Positions 21,200 to 31,929 of a stretch of 64,000 nucleotides of DNA are shown piece by piece (position 1 is the stretch's first letter; the number at the start of each line of letters is the position of its first letter). The stretch lies in the NCBI GenBank assembly GCA_017506865.1, contig JAFCMP010000062.1, positions 124,001 to 188,000 on the forward strand. The letters run 5' to 3'. The notes beneath the pieces were generated by a model, which saw only the letters and a program-made list of their open reading frames with translations, did no database searches and had not been told where the DNA came from. Made by a program: the position numbers and the translations under genes. The DNA comes from Tribonema minus (lineage: Eukaryota; Sar; Xanthophyceae; Tribonematales; Tribonemataceae).

Positions 21200-22296
21200 C
21201 ACAAAGGTGACGTGCACAGTGCACTTTACATATGAGGTACCATGGCTCCTCTTCAGAGATTGATGGCTGCTGATGTCCGAAGAGCAGTGCGCACAACACA
21301 CAGGTTCAGATTATGGCTACTTCAACTAGTATTTTGCATGGCACGTGACGGTGACGTGCACTCAGAGTGCATGATTCACTTGGGGTACATGAACACATGG
21401 CCCTTTTTCAAAGACAGGCGGCTGTCTGGGTGTCCTGCGACAGGTGGACATGGCTGCTCGATCTGCTCCGTTGTAGTACTTTGCTTGGCGCAAAGATGTG
21501 CTGGGCTCATGATAGGCAAACATGCTTTTGTGAGTCTGACGTGTGTCTGATGTTACCTACTTGGTCAGGGACGCGTGCAACAGGTAGATCAACAAGTATC
21601 TCACATTACATAGGTTGATGTGCAAATTTACAGAATATGTGCTCAAAGCATGTGCACCTGGCTGCAGCCAGTTCCGTCTTCTGCCAGTAATTGCTGACTG
21701 GTCTACCTGCAAGGCATGCGGAAGGCACACCATGGCTACCTCTCACTGCAGTTCATGCAGCAAAAGCCACATCCGATAACAGTGCATGCACAAAATCACT
21801 ACATCTGTTGCATTCAACTTGCTCGGTATGGATGTATAAATATGAAGGGTACAACGCATGAGCGAGATGCAGTACATTGAGCCTGTATGCCTCCTCATGA
21901 CAGTTGACTTTCGCGAGCAACCTACCTGGAGCTGCTGCACAAGGATCTGTGATGGCACTTTTTGTGTGATGCATGCCACGTGGCCCTATGCCAGTGACAG
22001 TGCGGCACTGATTTCAGGATTAGGGTTGGGAGGATTACAGCCAGGTCTAGCCCTAACCCTAGGGTTAGGTATGACACTAAAATTAAACTAATGCAGCAGC
22101 GCAGGGTGTACTGCCAGGGAAGCTGAGCACTGGCGCTGCGGCTGAGCCTCCAGAAAGCACATCCCAGTGCTAGTTCTGAGGACCAGCACCCAGTGCAATT
22201 CCTCATGCGCACCGTTGCAGTGGGCGTAACCTATGCGCCCGTATACATAACCTACCTGACATTGCAACACCAATTTTCAACTTGCACTTACTGCAG
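21200..22296. other. No firm gene; telomere-like tract
   Basis: The stretch includes degenerate exon-end relics at 21410-21590 and a mixed-orientation telomere-like tract at 22015-22068 (TTAGGGTTGGGAGG... CCCTAACCCTAGGGTTAGG), where CCCTAA and TTAGGG units meet head to head. Otherwise no coding signal. Confidence 0.45.
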
Positions 22297-25200
22297 AGGC
22301 AGCCGGCTCCTTCGCCCTGGGACTGGTGCTGCGCTGGGTCCTGGGGAAGGTTCTGGGGATAGTTCTGGGAAGCAGCACGGAGGCGATATTTACGCGCACT
22401 TTTGTCGCGGACGTTGAGGCTGCAAGGGGGTGCCTGGGGGGCGTGCTGGTGGGGGTGGCGCTGCACCTGTACGGCGCATGTGAGTGTACTTCAAATTGAA
22501 GTTCGACACGTGCTGTGTTCTTCATATTTATTTCAAGAGTGCCAGTGCTTGCATCTGTACGGCGCATGTGAGCGTACTTCACATTGACGTGTAACAAAAT
22601 ACCATGCTGTGGTCATTCGTATTTATGAAGTACGCCAGCGCCTTAAAGTATACTTTAAATGAAGTTCAGTAGCAGTAAACATGCTGCTGTCTTCTTCGTA
22701 TCTACTTCTATGAAGTATGCCAGTGCTTCACAGGTATTCACACATACTCCGCAAGTCACACTGCTGATGATGTGTTGGCGATGTCAATGCTCTATTAAAG
22801 TGGGGGCGGATCATATGTGCAGTCTATTGTCAAATGCGCCTCTGAGGTGCGTGTTGTAAGCATACCTGAAATTGTAGTGCTTTCTTATACTTGGTTTCTT
22901 CAAGTTTGTGGCACCTGTGATGTACTTCAAAGTGTCATGCAGTACACCTCATGAGTTGAGGTACTTAAAGTGAGTATGTTGCCGTGCATTGAGATATTGA
23001 CGTTTTGAGGTACTTCCAGAGTGAGTATGGTGTCGTGCATTGAGATATGGATGTTTTGAGGTACTTCTAAAGTGAGTATGGTGTCGTGCATTGAGATATT
23101 GATGTTTTGAGTCACGTGGCGCTGGCTCAGAGCTGAATTAGGTGTAGTATGGCATTTCGTGGCACGTGTGAGCATACCTCAAATGTATATATGCAGTACA
23201 TACTTCCTACATTGTCATCACCTGTATGCCGCGTGTGACTGTACTGCAAACGTATGAATAACCTGACAGCGCATAGCGCCAGCACCGTGCCAGATGTGGA
23301 CAACCAAGCAGCCAAGCAGACACAACTCACGAGAGCTTGTGTTGTTACAGAACGAAGTGACTGAGGAACACAATGCGAACCCTGTCTGAGGTGGCACGTC
23401 ACTTCCCACTAACCCAACCTCAACATGTGCTGAGCTCTGCTCGGTGAGTATAGTATATGTGCAGTGTATGTCATGTCCGTTGAACACCAATATCATGCTG
23501 TATTGGGACAGTTCAACTCTGTGTGTCGTGTGGCGCCGGCAGAGGCTGTGGCAGAAGTTGTGTAGTGTAGTTAGTACACTATGCACCTCAGTGGTGCGCG
23601 GGAGTGCACTTTGAGTTGAAGTATAGTGAGTTGCAACAAATGCTGTCGTGACGATGTTTGAAACTTGGCGTTTGATGTGTTGCCGGCTTGCGGCTGGAAA
23701 TCGACTTGTAGTTCCGCGCTTGAGGCCTTTGCACAGCGAGTGTGCTGGCTGTGCTGCTGCATTATCAGTATCGCCCCACAACCTCAACGTTAACACACAG
23801 GCAAAGGGCAGAATTACATAAAGCTGCAAGCGGCATGTCTGCTAGCTTGAAGACGACCATAAAGTGTGACCCTTAGGGTTAGGGTTTATGGTTAGGGTTA
23901 GGGTTATATTTTCCTGCGCATCAAATGAAGGGAGGTTGCCCGGTTGGCGCGGCGCTGCACTTGTATGGTGCATGTCAGGGTCACAGTTAGGGTGGCCTCA
24001 CCCTAATGCTAATGCTGATAACAATCCTAGCTCTTTCTTTGACGTCGTGAGTGTACCCAATCATGTTCCTCCGTGATTGAGTGTATTGGTGATGCTGATT
24101 AGAAATACTGGTAGGTGGTGCTCACAACAGGGTGTCTTTGGCAGGTGGTGAGCTTCGCATGAAAACGTCAAAGCATTGACCACCTTGAACTGCACTGATT
24201 TGCTCGTCGCACACAATACCACGGTATTATCTTTCTCTTCAAAATTATTGCAATGTCGGAGAAGTGCGCTGACTGATCCTAGCTGCAGATAAATTGCCAC
24301 CGCAATAACAGCGCATGCCTGCACTGAGGCGCACCGCAGCGACGTTTCATGAAACACCATGAGGTCAAGGGGCTGTTGATTTACTTGCACTTGCGGGTCG
24401 GCGCTTGTCGATGCAACGCGTCCTTTTTTTCACGACACTGCAGCTGGTGGGCTTATGCGCCCAAAACTGGTCGATACGTGCATTGTCTCAACTCGCAGGC
24501 CACTGGGTTTAGGGTTATGTTAGGGTTAGGGTGGGTTTAATGTTAGGGTTAGGGGTAGGTGTTGCAGCAACGCTCAGCACCATGGGCAACTGAATGTGCA
24601 CCATGAAATCACATCATTATGATAGTAGTGCGTTTGTATGTTGGCGGTCTGACTTATGTATGCCAACGCGCCATACCATCTGCACGCGCGCGCGCTATCT
24701 CGACTTGCAGGCCACTGGATGCCAGCAACAAAGCGCGTCGCAGTGACGCTGGGCGTTATGGGGCTGTGGCTAACGTCGGGCCGGGGGTCGCTGTACCTGT
24801 CTGCGATTCTGGGTTAGTACCACAATCTTCAAAGTTGAAGTGCATTGATGGTGGTGATGGAGGTCACATACCATACGTTACAGCACCCAATTGTTCCCAG
24901 CGCTGCATTCCCTTATCTGTCTGCAATTCTGGGTCAGTTCCACAATACTTCGAAAGTGCGTCGATGGTTGTGATAGAGGTCACGCACACCATATGTCACA
25001 GCACCGGAGTGTCAGCAATTGTGCATCCCGTGCCTGTGTCATTGACGGAGCTCATGCTTCGGCACAAATGCTAAGCTAGCAGCGCACGTACGTTACACTC
25101 AGTGTGGAGCATATGCAGCACACCTTGGTTCTTCTCAAAAAGTAAATCTGCAACGGTCACAACAACACAGCGCACTGGTTGCGCTGATGTCACATTGCAC

Positions 25201-28200
25201 TGGGACAAAGTCTTGGAGCATTTGTAAGGAAGTGGTGCTCTCTGATCGCTGGGGTCATTGATGCGCCCTTGATTCCTCAGGAGGGGAGGGCTTTGTGGTT
25301 GTAGTAGAGGTACACGAGAAGACAATCTAGAACGTACCTGGACATGAAGAAAGCACACTCAGAAGTTGAAGTTTGTACAAAACATGTAGGCTGCTTTTGA
25401 CCTTGGTCAGTCCTTCCACCGTACTAGGTTTCACTGACAGTTGCGCTTCGCGTGCAGCAACCGCGCACATGACTGTTCACCAGATGCTCATGAGCGTCGC
25501 AAGCAGTGTTCTTGCAAGAAATCATATGATGGTGTCCCGCGTCCCATCTGACATGCATGTCAGGGCGTTGGACGCGCAACGCGCACTGGGACTTTGTCTA
25601 TGCTGCAGTACCTAGTTGGCACCACTCCGTGATGCAGAATGAGATTGCATTGGCGTCTGGGGGTTGATTTTCACATGAAAACGCTTCGAAAGATCGTAGA
25701 GCTCTAGGTGACAAGGGACGGTTAGCCGCAAGTGCCTTTCACCAATAACCGTGGTCGCCGCTGCTGCAGCAATTGGCCATGAGTCAAACAATACCACCAT
25801 ATCCACAGTACATGGTCAAAAAGACTTTTGTGTGCAAGCTTTCAGCGTTCGCATATGTAATGAAAAGTTTCTGCGATTTGCTGCTGGGCGGTGTGCATTT
25901 TTGAAAAATGGTGTGTACTGTATGATCTGAATCTTCATGCCCGGCGTATTTCAGTGTGCAGACTCTGCACGGGCAGTGTATGCGCATCTCTGTATACTTC
26001 CGTGAATATCTACAGGCAGTCGCTTCCATGCCTGGGGCGCTGACCACGGGAAATTGCTGGAGAATTTTTCTGGGTCTATTTTGCGAATTTTGGACAGGTG
26101 TAGGAGTTGCAATCGGCGAGGGGAGGGCAACAGACGTATTGCGATGGCAGGTGCTGGTGCATTGCATCAAGTCCAGTGCATTTGGCAGTGCGCCTTTTGA
26201 AGCGCTTCAGAGCTGTGCGATTCAAACATGATTTCTTCAAAGTAGATGGCTGCACTATATCTTATAGCGTGACTGCAGTTCTGTAGACACGTTATTGTCG
26301 TTCTTCAGACACGCTGTTTTTCCCAGACACATCAAATTTTCAACACAGAATCTCTCTACACGCTACAGAGTTCAGACCTACTAGTTCCTCTCAGACAGGC
26401 ACACTAGGTCTTCAACACACCAATGCTCCAACACGGGATGACCTTACACTCGTTTCACCTTCTGCCTGGTGATGTTGTCAGGTGCGGGGTTCATGCTGGG
26501 ATTAGGGACACGCCTGTCAACGCACCTGATGCTCATAGGCGGCACCTTTGCAGCAGTGGGGGGAGGCATCGGTACGTGTACTTCAACTCATTTAAGAAAA
26601 TTGAAGTATGAAGTATGCATGTTGATTATACTTCTTCTTCTATGTAGTTGTTCACTACCTGTTAACTTTGGTGCGACCCTGGTGCAAACGATAAAACAGA
26701 GTGTGTTTCAACGTAGTTTCCTGGCACCCAAGAGTGGGATGGCTACCCTGTCAAGTGCACATGTGCATACGCTCCTTTGCTCAGTAATAAAGCCAGGGTC
26801 ATCACAGTGAAGTGTGCGTCACGGCCAGTTATATTCTTGCCATGCTGAAATTGGCCAAATAAAACCAGTCGACATAATTTTTAAAGCTACTTTAAAAAAA
26901 GAAATATCAACAATCATTTCTTTGTTTAGTTGCGTTTGTGTCCCCACCTACTGTGGGGAGCTGTACTCACTCAAGGAGCTTTGACCTATTGTCAGAAGCT
27001 GCTGCAACGGGATGAGCACTGTTAGGGTTAGGTTCAGGTTTCTGTTTAAAATTAGGGTTAGGCGAGATGTTGCCTCCTGTGGTGGGGACAGATAGGGCTA
27101 CCAACGTAAATACTCCTCAGCGCGCTCACATCATGCAGCAGGCAGCAGCTGCATCTGTAAAGACAGATTATCATCAGGGGCGTGTTCATGGCAGGAGGAG
27201 TGCGACACAACTACATGTATTTTCTGCTGAGATGTTGCTCGTTGCGGCGGAAGCAGATACGCACGTGCACGTCTCTGTGCTCACAGCATGAAACAGACAG
27301 CAGCATTAAAATTTAGCCAGCATCAGCATGAGCGCAGAGATGTGTCAAATTGGCTGCTTGTTTTCACGGCAAAGCGTGTTCTTGCTGTCTGAGCACGCGC
27401 CACACGTGAGGGTGAATGCCAAGTAGACATCTCCCAATCAGCACCAACAACATGTACATGCGGTGGCGCTACTCAAGTAATAAAGCGGATGCAGAGGAAG
27501 TACGAATGGCAATTTGGCAGCACCTCGTAGACATCATGATAATAACATACGGGGCTGCGTAAGTATACATGCGAGTACAGGTTCTGACCACTTTGGATTA
27601 ATTCAAGGCCTCATGGAATGCTGCAGTGACACGCATTCCTCACCAGCGTTGTGCTCATTGATGTCATGGCGGAATTGCGGGAACGCTCGGGCGCAATGTG
27701 TGCATTTGCAACAGTTGCAGGTTTTTCCTGTCGTGCACCATTAGTCACAGCATGGTGCGCTGTGTCGATGACACCACAAAATCATTTTTTAAACCTTGCA
27801 TGGGTCAAATACCGCTTGCACCTGCCATGCTCTTGCTCGTCTTGTGCATACCTCCATCATGAGGATACGCGCTCTACACCAAAAGGTTACGAGTTTCTTC
27901 TTCTTGTGATTGCTGTCTTGCCATTTACGACTTGGCACTGCCCACTGATCTGCCCCCTTGCCACACCTCACGACTCTTGTACCCCCAGGTGCCGCTGCTG
28001 GCTTGATAGCAGCATACAATCATCATGAGGATACGCACTCTACACCAGAAAAAACGGGTTTCTCCTACTTGCGATCCCTGACTTGCCATTTCTAATACAT
28101 TCTGCACTGCTTGCTAATGGCTCCAATGTGCATGTTGCCACCTCTATTTTTTGTATACCCCCAGGTGCCGCGGCTGGCTTAATAGCAGCGAGCCTGCTGC

Positions 28201-28448
28201 ACGTCTACTACAAACCCCCCAAACCGGCCCCCGCGCCCCCCGCAATACACCGTGACGCGCAATTCGGCACTGCCAACGTGCCGTCATTCATGGCGCAACA
28301 GGCGCCAACGCCGGTGGCATTTGGCACAGGGGGGGGCGCTTACACGGCGTCTCTGGGGAGGGGAGGGGGGTATTTGCGCGAGGCGACAGGGGGGTACCCG
28401 GATGCGGTGGACAGGCTCAATGTCGGTGGGAAACTGTACTTTGAATGA
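22297..28448 (+). CDS. Multi-pass membrane protein, 3' four exons
   Basis: Phase-consistent plus-strand exons: 22297-22479 (183 nt), 24711-24812 (102 nt), 26482-26571 (90 nt) and 28165-28448 (284 nt with TGA stop). All internal junctions are phase 1. Seen in order: a helix AAGSFALGLVLRWVLGKVLG; a second hydrophobic stretch (CLGGVLVGVALHLYGA); a third (RVAVTLGVMGLWL...GSLYLSAILG); a Gly-rich fourth/fifth pair (AGFMLGLGTRLSTHLMLIGG, FAAVGGGIGAAAGLIAASLL). Then comes a hydrophilic Pro/Gly-rich tail (HVYYKPPKPAPAPPA ... LNVGGKLYFE). This implies about five membrane segments and a cytosolic or lumenal tail. GxxxG-like glycine spacing is strong. The exon at 20643-20781 joins in phase upstream, but I am not sure it belongs. 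The 5' end is not found. GLGTRL recalls the YeeE/YedE family only superficially; family unknown. Confidence 0.5.
22965..23112. repeat. Three tandem copies of a 53-56-bp unit
   Basis: The unit 'GAGGTACTT..A.AGTGAGTATGGTGTCGTGCATTGAGATATTGATGTTTT' occurs three times within an intron of the membrane-protein gene. Each copy contains GTGAGTATG, a donor-like string. Confidence 0.75.
23868..24012. repeat. Interstitial TTAGGG tract
   Basis: TTAGGGTTAGGGTTTATGGTTAGGGTTAGGGTTA at about 23872-23907, with a further fragment at 23985-24010. Just downstream, at about 23933-23972, lies a decayed copy of the end of the exon at 22297-22479 (GGCGCGGCGCTGCACTTGTATGGTGCATGT). Confidence 0.7.
24486..24563. repeat. 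Truncated exon copy fused to TTAGGG array
   Basis: At 24486-24507 the acceptor and first nine bases of the exon at 24711 are duplicated (CTCAACTCGCAG/GCCACTGG versus CTCGACTTGCAG/GCCACTGG). The copy then breaks directly into GTTTAGGGTTATGTTAGGGTTAGGG. The telomere-like array (24506-24563) therefore begins exactly where the exon copy ends. Confidence 0.6.
25676..25800 (+). repeat. Dispersed repeat, copy 1
   Basis: A 125-bp sequence with core AAGATCGTAGAGCTCTAGGTGAC and 3' part ACCAATAACCGTGGTCGCCG is shared with 31796-31926 (same orientation) and in part with 58260-58314 (opposite). A plus-strand frame in copies 1 and 2 ends ...AASAFHQ-stop. Differences between copies do not favour synonymous sites, so I take it as a mobile or duplicated noncoding repeat. 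It lies in an intron of the membrane-protein gene. Confidence 0.7.
26600..27830. other. Intron of the membrane-protein gene
   Basis: This part of the last intron (26572-28164) contains a TTAGGG tract at about 27020-27062 and otherwise no coding exon that fits the phase. Confidence 0.4.
27836..28200 (+). repeat. Duplicated 3' splice site and start of last exon
   Basis: A segment of about 185 bp is tandemly repeated. 'CATCATGAGGATACGCGCTCTACACC...ACCCCCAG/GTGCCGCTGCTGGCTTGATAGCAGC' (to about 28010) precedes 'CATCATGAGGATACGCACTCTACACC...ACCCCCAG/GTGCCGCGGCTGGCTTAATAGCAGC' (28165 onward). The first copy has the acceptor but reads GGC TTG ATA in frame for only a few codons before diverging. The second leads into the real terminal exon. 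Confidence 0.7.
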
Positions 28449-28449
28449 C

Positions 28450-29953
28450 ACAAGGCGCGATGAAGAGACACGCGTGCAGTGTTGGGTGACGTGTTTTTTG
28501 ACGTGTTGTCTGCTGGCCCAGTGCTGGGTTTGTGCGGTTGCATATCGATCTCCGCCTGGGCTAGCAGCTGCAAGCCCCACGTGTCACCTTGGGACCACGT
28601 TGGTCTGCTGATTGCTGCATGTCTGCCTCCGGCTGAGACTGTGCTGCGTGTGACTTGTATGCCCGAACCATCGCCTTCCCCCTCCTCTGCGCCCCCTGCT
28701 GGTTTCTGGTTTTTGGCTCCACTTTGTGCCAAAATTGTCGAAAACTACGAGTATGGTGCGCTGTCGCAGGCGGCGCGACGTGCGCTGTTCATATTGATGG
28801 TGTAGTGTATGTCTATGCTGACCGGCTGTTACACTAGCCCTAAATGGCAGCTGCATCTGGAATGTCATGAATGGCTGGCTGTACAGTTTGATGTTTTGAA
28901 CACCCAGCTCAGTTGAGTGCGCTGTACCGTGATATGCACGCCACTGCACTTTGTCCACTGTGAAACCCAAGAACCAGGCTGCTTCCTGGGCTAATGTGGT
29001 GGTCACGATGTTTGGTTGATCACGATAAGAGCCCATAATGTGACAAAAGAGGCATAAGCTGGGGGGGCACATTTAGTAATTGGGGCGTGCAAATTCTCCT
29101 TGTGGCTGTACCAAGAATGTATTTGGTCAACATGTTGGTCCCTCAAGGCCAGGCCATCTCCTGAGTGGTGCTCTGCTTGCGGCAGCAATTTAAAAAAATA
29201 ATTACGATGTCAACAATTTGTTCGCCCGTGCTGCGGCATATAATCAGGCAGCTCATGGAGGACATGGACACACCATCTGCATGATGCATGGCACGTGTGC
29301 ACATGACCGAATTGCGCCGATAGCGACAGTTCAAGTTCAATGATCAGCATCCGGTTGATGACAGCGCCACACGTGCTTTTGTGTACGAAGAACCAAGAAA
29401 CAATGACCCACGGTACATGCATAACACTACAGCTGCATGACTAACAGAGGCTCAGGGGGGCACTGCATACATGTACCCTTTGGCAGCGCCAAAGTCAAGC
29501 GTGTTTGTAACTGACTGCGCCACACATGGCAGCCACCATGGAGAAAGTGACGGCAAGCGAACGCTACAGCCAGCGTGAATGAAAGGGTGAGGTTGGTGCA
29601 GGCAGTCAGGATGCATACGTACATCCATGCACTTGTGCGCCTCACTATGAGGGACCTAGGTTGCTGGTCCACCTAGCCAGTTTCGCAGTGCAGTTGTGCA
29701 GCTGACATCTCTGATGCATCGCAAATAGCACGGCCGCTAGCCTGTGTCAGCCCCACAGCACAATGGCGTGTGCCATCGCACAGTCCCAGTGCAGTGCCAC
29801 TCAACGTAGTGACCTTGAAGACATTCACAGCTAGCCGCCTCCATGACTTCAAGTTGACACATTGCGCAAAGCGATGCAAACCACTTGCGCAACGGTCTGA
29901 GGCTGTGTGCTTGATGACGATGTGCATTGTATGACATCCGTGTCCTTGACTGC
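28450..29953. other. No supported gene
   Basis: A 162-codon minus-strand frame (28584-29072) has no recognisable domain or splice support; I do not call it. The rest is unique sequence. Confidence 0.35.
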
Positions 29954-31753
29954 CTAATCTCCGCCAGGCGCAGCTTGCGCGGGAGGACCGTTCTCGGAAG
30001 CGCCTTCCGCGGCCTGCGCCTGAGCCTGCGCATACCATGCTGAGCGTTGTTGCTCACGTTGACGCGCCTCGCGCCCTGCAATGAATCTGTCGTGGCAGCA
30101 GCAGCAATGAACAAGACAGAGCAGCATTCAATTAACAACAGTCAATTAACTACGGGGCATAACCAAGAGCGTGTACGCTACCGGAGTGATGTACTTTGAA
30201 TAACTTCAAGGCATGCAACTTTAAGTACTTGAGAAGTGTACAAGGCGTTGAGGTATGCTCTGCTTCAAGTTGTGAGATGCTTTGAATGACTTTGGATGAC
30301 TTCAAATGAGGAGGCACAAAGACGTGTACGCAACATTGAAGTATGCCTCTCATGTGACAAAGCCGCACTGGCACATCACGTGCAGCAAACACACAAGCAG
30401 ATTGTTGATGGCCAGGTTTAATCGCGCTGACCATGTCAGCGTTCATGGCATGCATGGTGAGCTACACCATGGCCATATGTGGTATTCATTTGCAGCTGTC
30501 ATCACGAGCACATCTTCCCAGCAGTTGGCATTGAGGAGGTCACGATGCTCATTGTACTGATGATCACGGGCAGACGTTGGCTTTTTGATGAAATATCATG
30601 CTGCGTGCCACCTGAAAACGCGTGTCAGATCACCGCACACACACGCAAACTGGTTTATTGTGGAAGCATTGATTGTTGCTTCCTGGCACTTCTGATGTGA
30701 CAAGCAGTGCTACTTTGCGTTGCACGGCCTCTAACCCAAACCCTAACCCTAATCCTAAACCTAACCCTAACGATGCACAACTGGTCTGCTGCTGCTGCTC
30801 ACGCGTGAAGCTACAACTACCGTTCCAGTGTGGTGCTAGTGCTGCTGGCTTGCCAGTGCTGCAGACAAGTTCAACTTGTTGAAAACTGAGGCGCAGATGC
30901 ATACTAAATTTAAGAGGGTGATGGACATGCTGTGTCCTCATGAAGCCACCTCGTGCACCGCACAGCAGCCTTTGCGTGCCTGACTACAGCATCACATCAT
31001 GATGTTCCACTGTGAAAGCACACTTTTCACACTTTCAACGCAACAAAACTGGCAGTATCTGCCAGGCCTCATTGAAGCCCATTCACCTCTGCTGCAGTAT
31101 CTGCTGTGGTATCACGCCATGAGCAAGTCACGTCTAAGCACCTCAAACTAACTCAAGATTGCTCCAAAGCGGTGGTCATTCACAAACACATATGTCAAAA
31201 ACGCTCAAAACACTAGCACGAGTAAGTACAAGAAGTATCAATGCCTCATAAAACTCCACTCACCTGCCGCTGTAGTATCCGCTGTAGTACCACGCCATCA
31301 GCAAATCACGTTTAGGTACTTCGTACCAAAAACTTCAAGATTTCTACAAGTACAAAAGCCCTCACGACACAAGCAGGAGTACAAGAAGTACCCGTCACTA
31401 AACCCCACTCACCTGCCGCTGTAGTACCCGCTGTAGTACCACGCCATGAGCAAGTCTGCGAGCTCATCTTCATGCACAACCCCCGGCCCCCACCCCTGCC
31501 CCCCCCCCGCCCCCCCCCCCAGCAGCGCCGCAGGGTGCGGCAGCGGCGGCAGCGGCAGCTGCTGCTGCTGCTGCCACTGCCCATACGCAGCCCCCTGTGC
31601 CTCCTGTTGCGGCTGCTGAGGGTATTCCCAGTGCTGGGGGGCAGTGCCCCAGGCGCCAGGGGCGGTGGGGGGGGGGATGCTTGCGGGCGGCGCTTGCCAT
31701 TGCGGTTGCGGCGCCGCTGCGGGTGCGGTGACGCAGCAGCAGTGCTTGTGAGT
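29954..31753 (-). CDS. SMN: SMN-like protein, Pro/Gln-rich region plus YG box (3' part of gene)
   Basis: Minus-strand exon 31753-31413 (341 nt) encodes a Pro-rich then Gln-rich stretch (PPASIPPPTAPGAWGTAP; AYGQWQQQQQLPLPPLPHP), poly-Gly, then DELADLLMAWYYSGYYSG. It ends AG/GTGAGT in phase 2. Exon 30086-29954 starts in phase 2 after CCACGACAG. It completes YYSGYYSGRFIAGREARQ, continues with a Gln/Ala-rich helix and stops (TAG). The LLxxWYxSGYxxG pattern after a proline-rich region is the hallmark YG box of survival motor neuron protein, which drives self-association in the SMN complex for spliceosomal snRNP assembly. A Tudor domain (binds symmetric dimethyl-arginine in Sm tails) should lie upstream but was not found. 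An acidic exon at 33147-33397 may be the 5' part. The YG assignment is firm; completeness is not. Confidence 0.68.
31087..31320 (-). repeat. Two extra YG-box exon copies in the last SMN-like intron
   Basis: Copy 2 (about 31312-31264) reads RDLLMAWYYSGYYSG with an intact donor AG/GTGAGT; its likely acceptor (GTACGAAG) would enter in phase 1. Spliced after the main exon it would read AGT ACC TAA and terminate. Copy 3 (about 31134-31087) reads RDLLMA then TGA in place of Trp, with donor AG/GTGAAT. Flanking intron sequence (GTTTAGGTACTTCG / GTCTAAGCACCTCA) is duplicated too. The copies decay with distance from the true exon. Confidence 0.65.
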
Positions 31754-31795
31754 CTAAGCGATGCTGGTGACCATGAGCAAGGAGCGACGGCGCAA

Positions 31796-31926
31796 CGAAA
31801 AACGAATCAGAAAGATCGTAGAGCTCTAGGTGACGAGGGATGGGTAGCCGCCAGTGCCTTCCACCAATAACCGTGGTCGCCGCTGCTGCAGTCATTGGCC
31901 ACAAGTCAAACAGTGCCACCATGTCG
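31796..31926 (+). repeat. Dispersed repeat, copy 2
   Basis: This is homologous to 25676-25800 over its full length. Relative to the SMN-like gene it is antisense and lies about 43 nt upstream of the exon beginning at 31753. Its complement supplies the run CTTTCTGATTCGTTTTTCG, which may act as part of the polypyrimidine region of that 3' splice site. Confidence 0.7.
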
Positions 31927-31929
31927 GCA

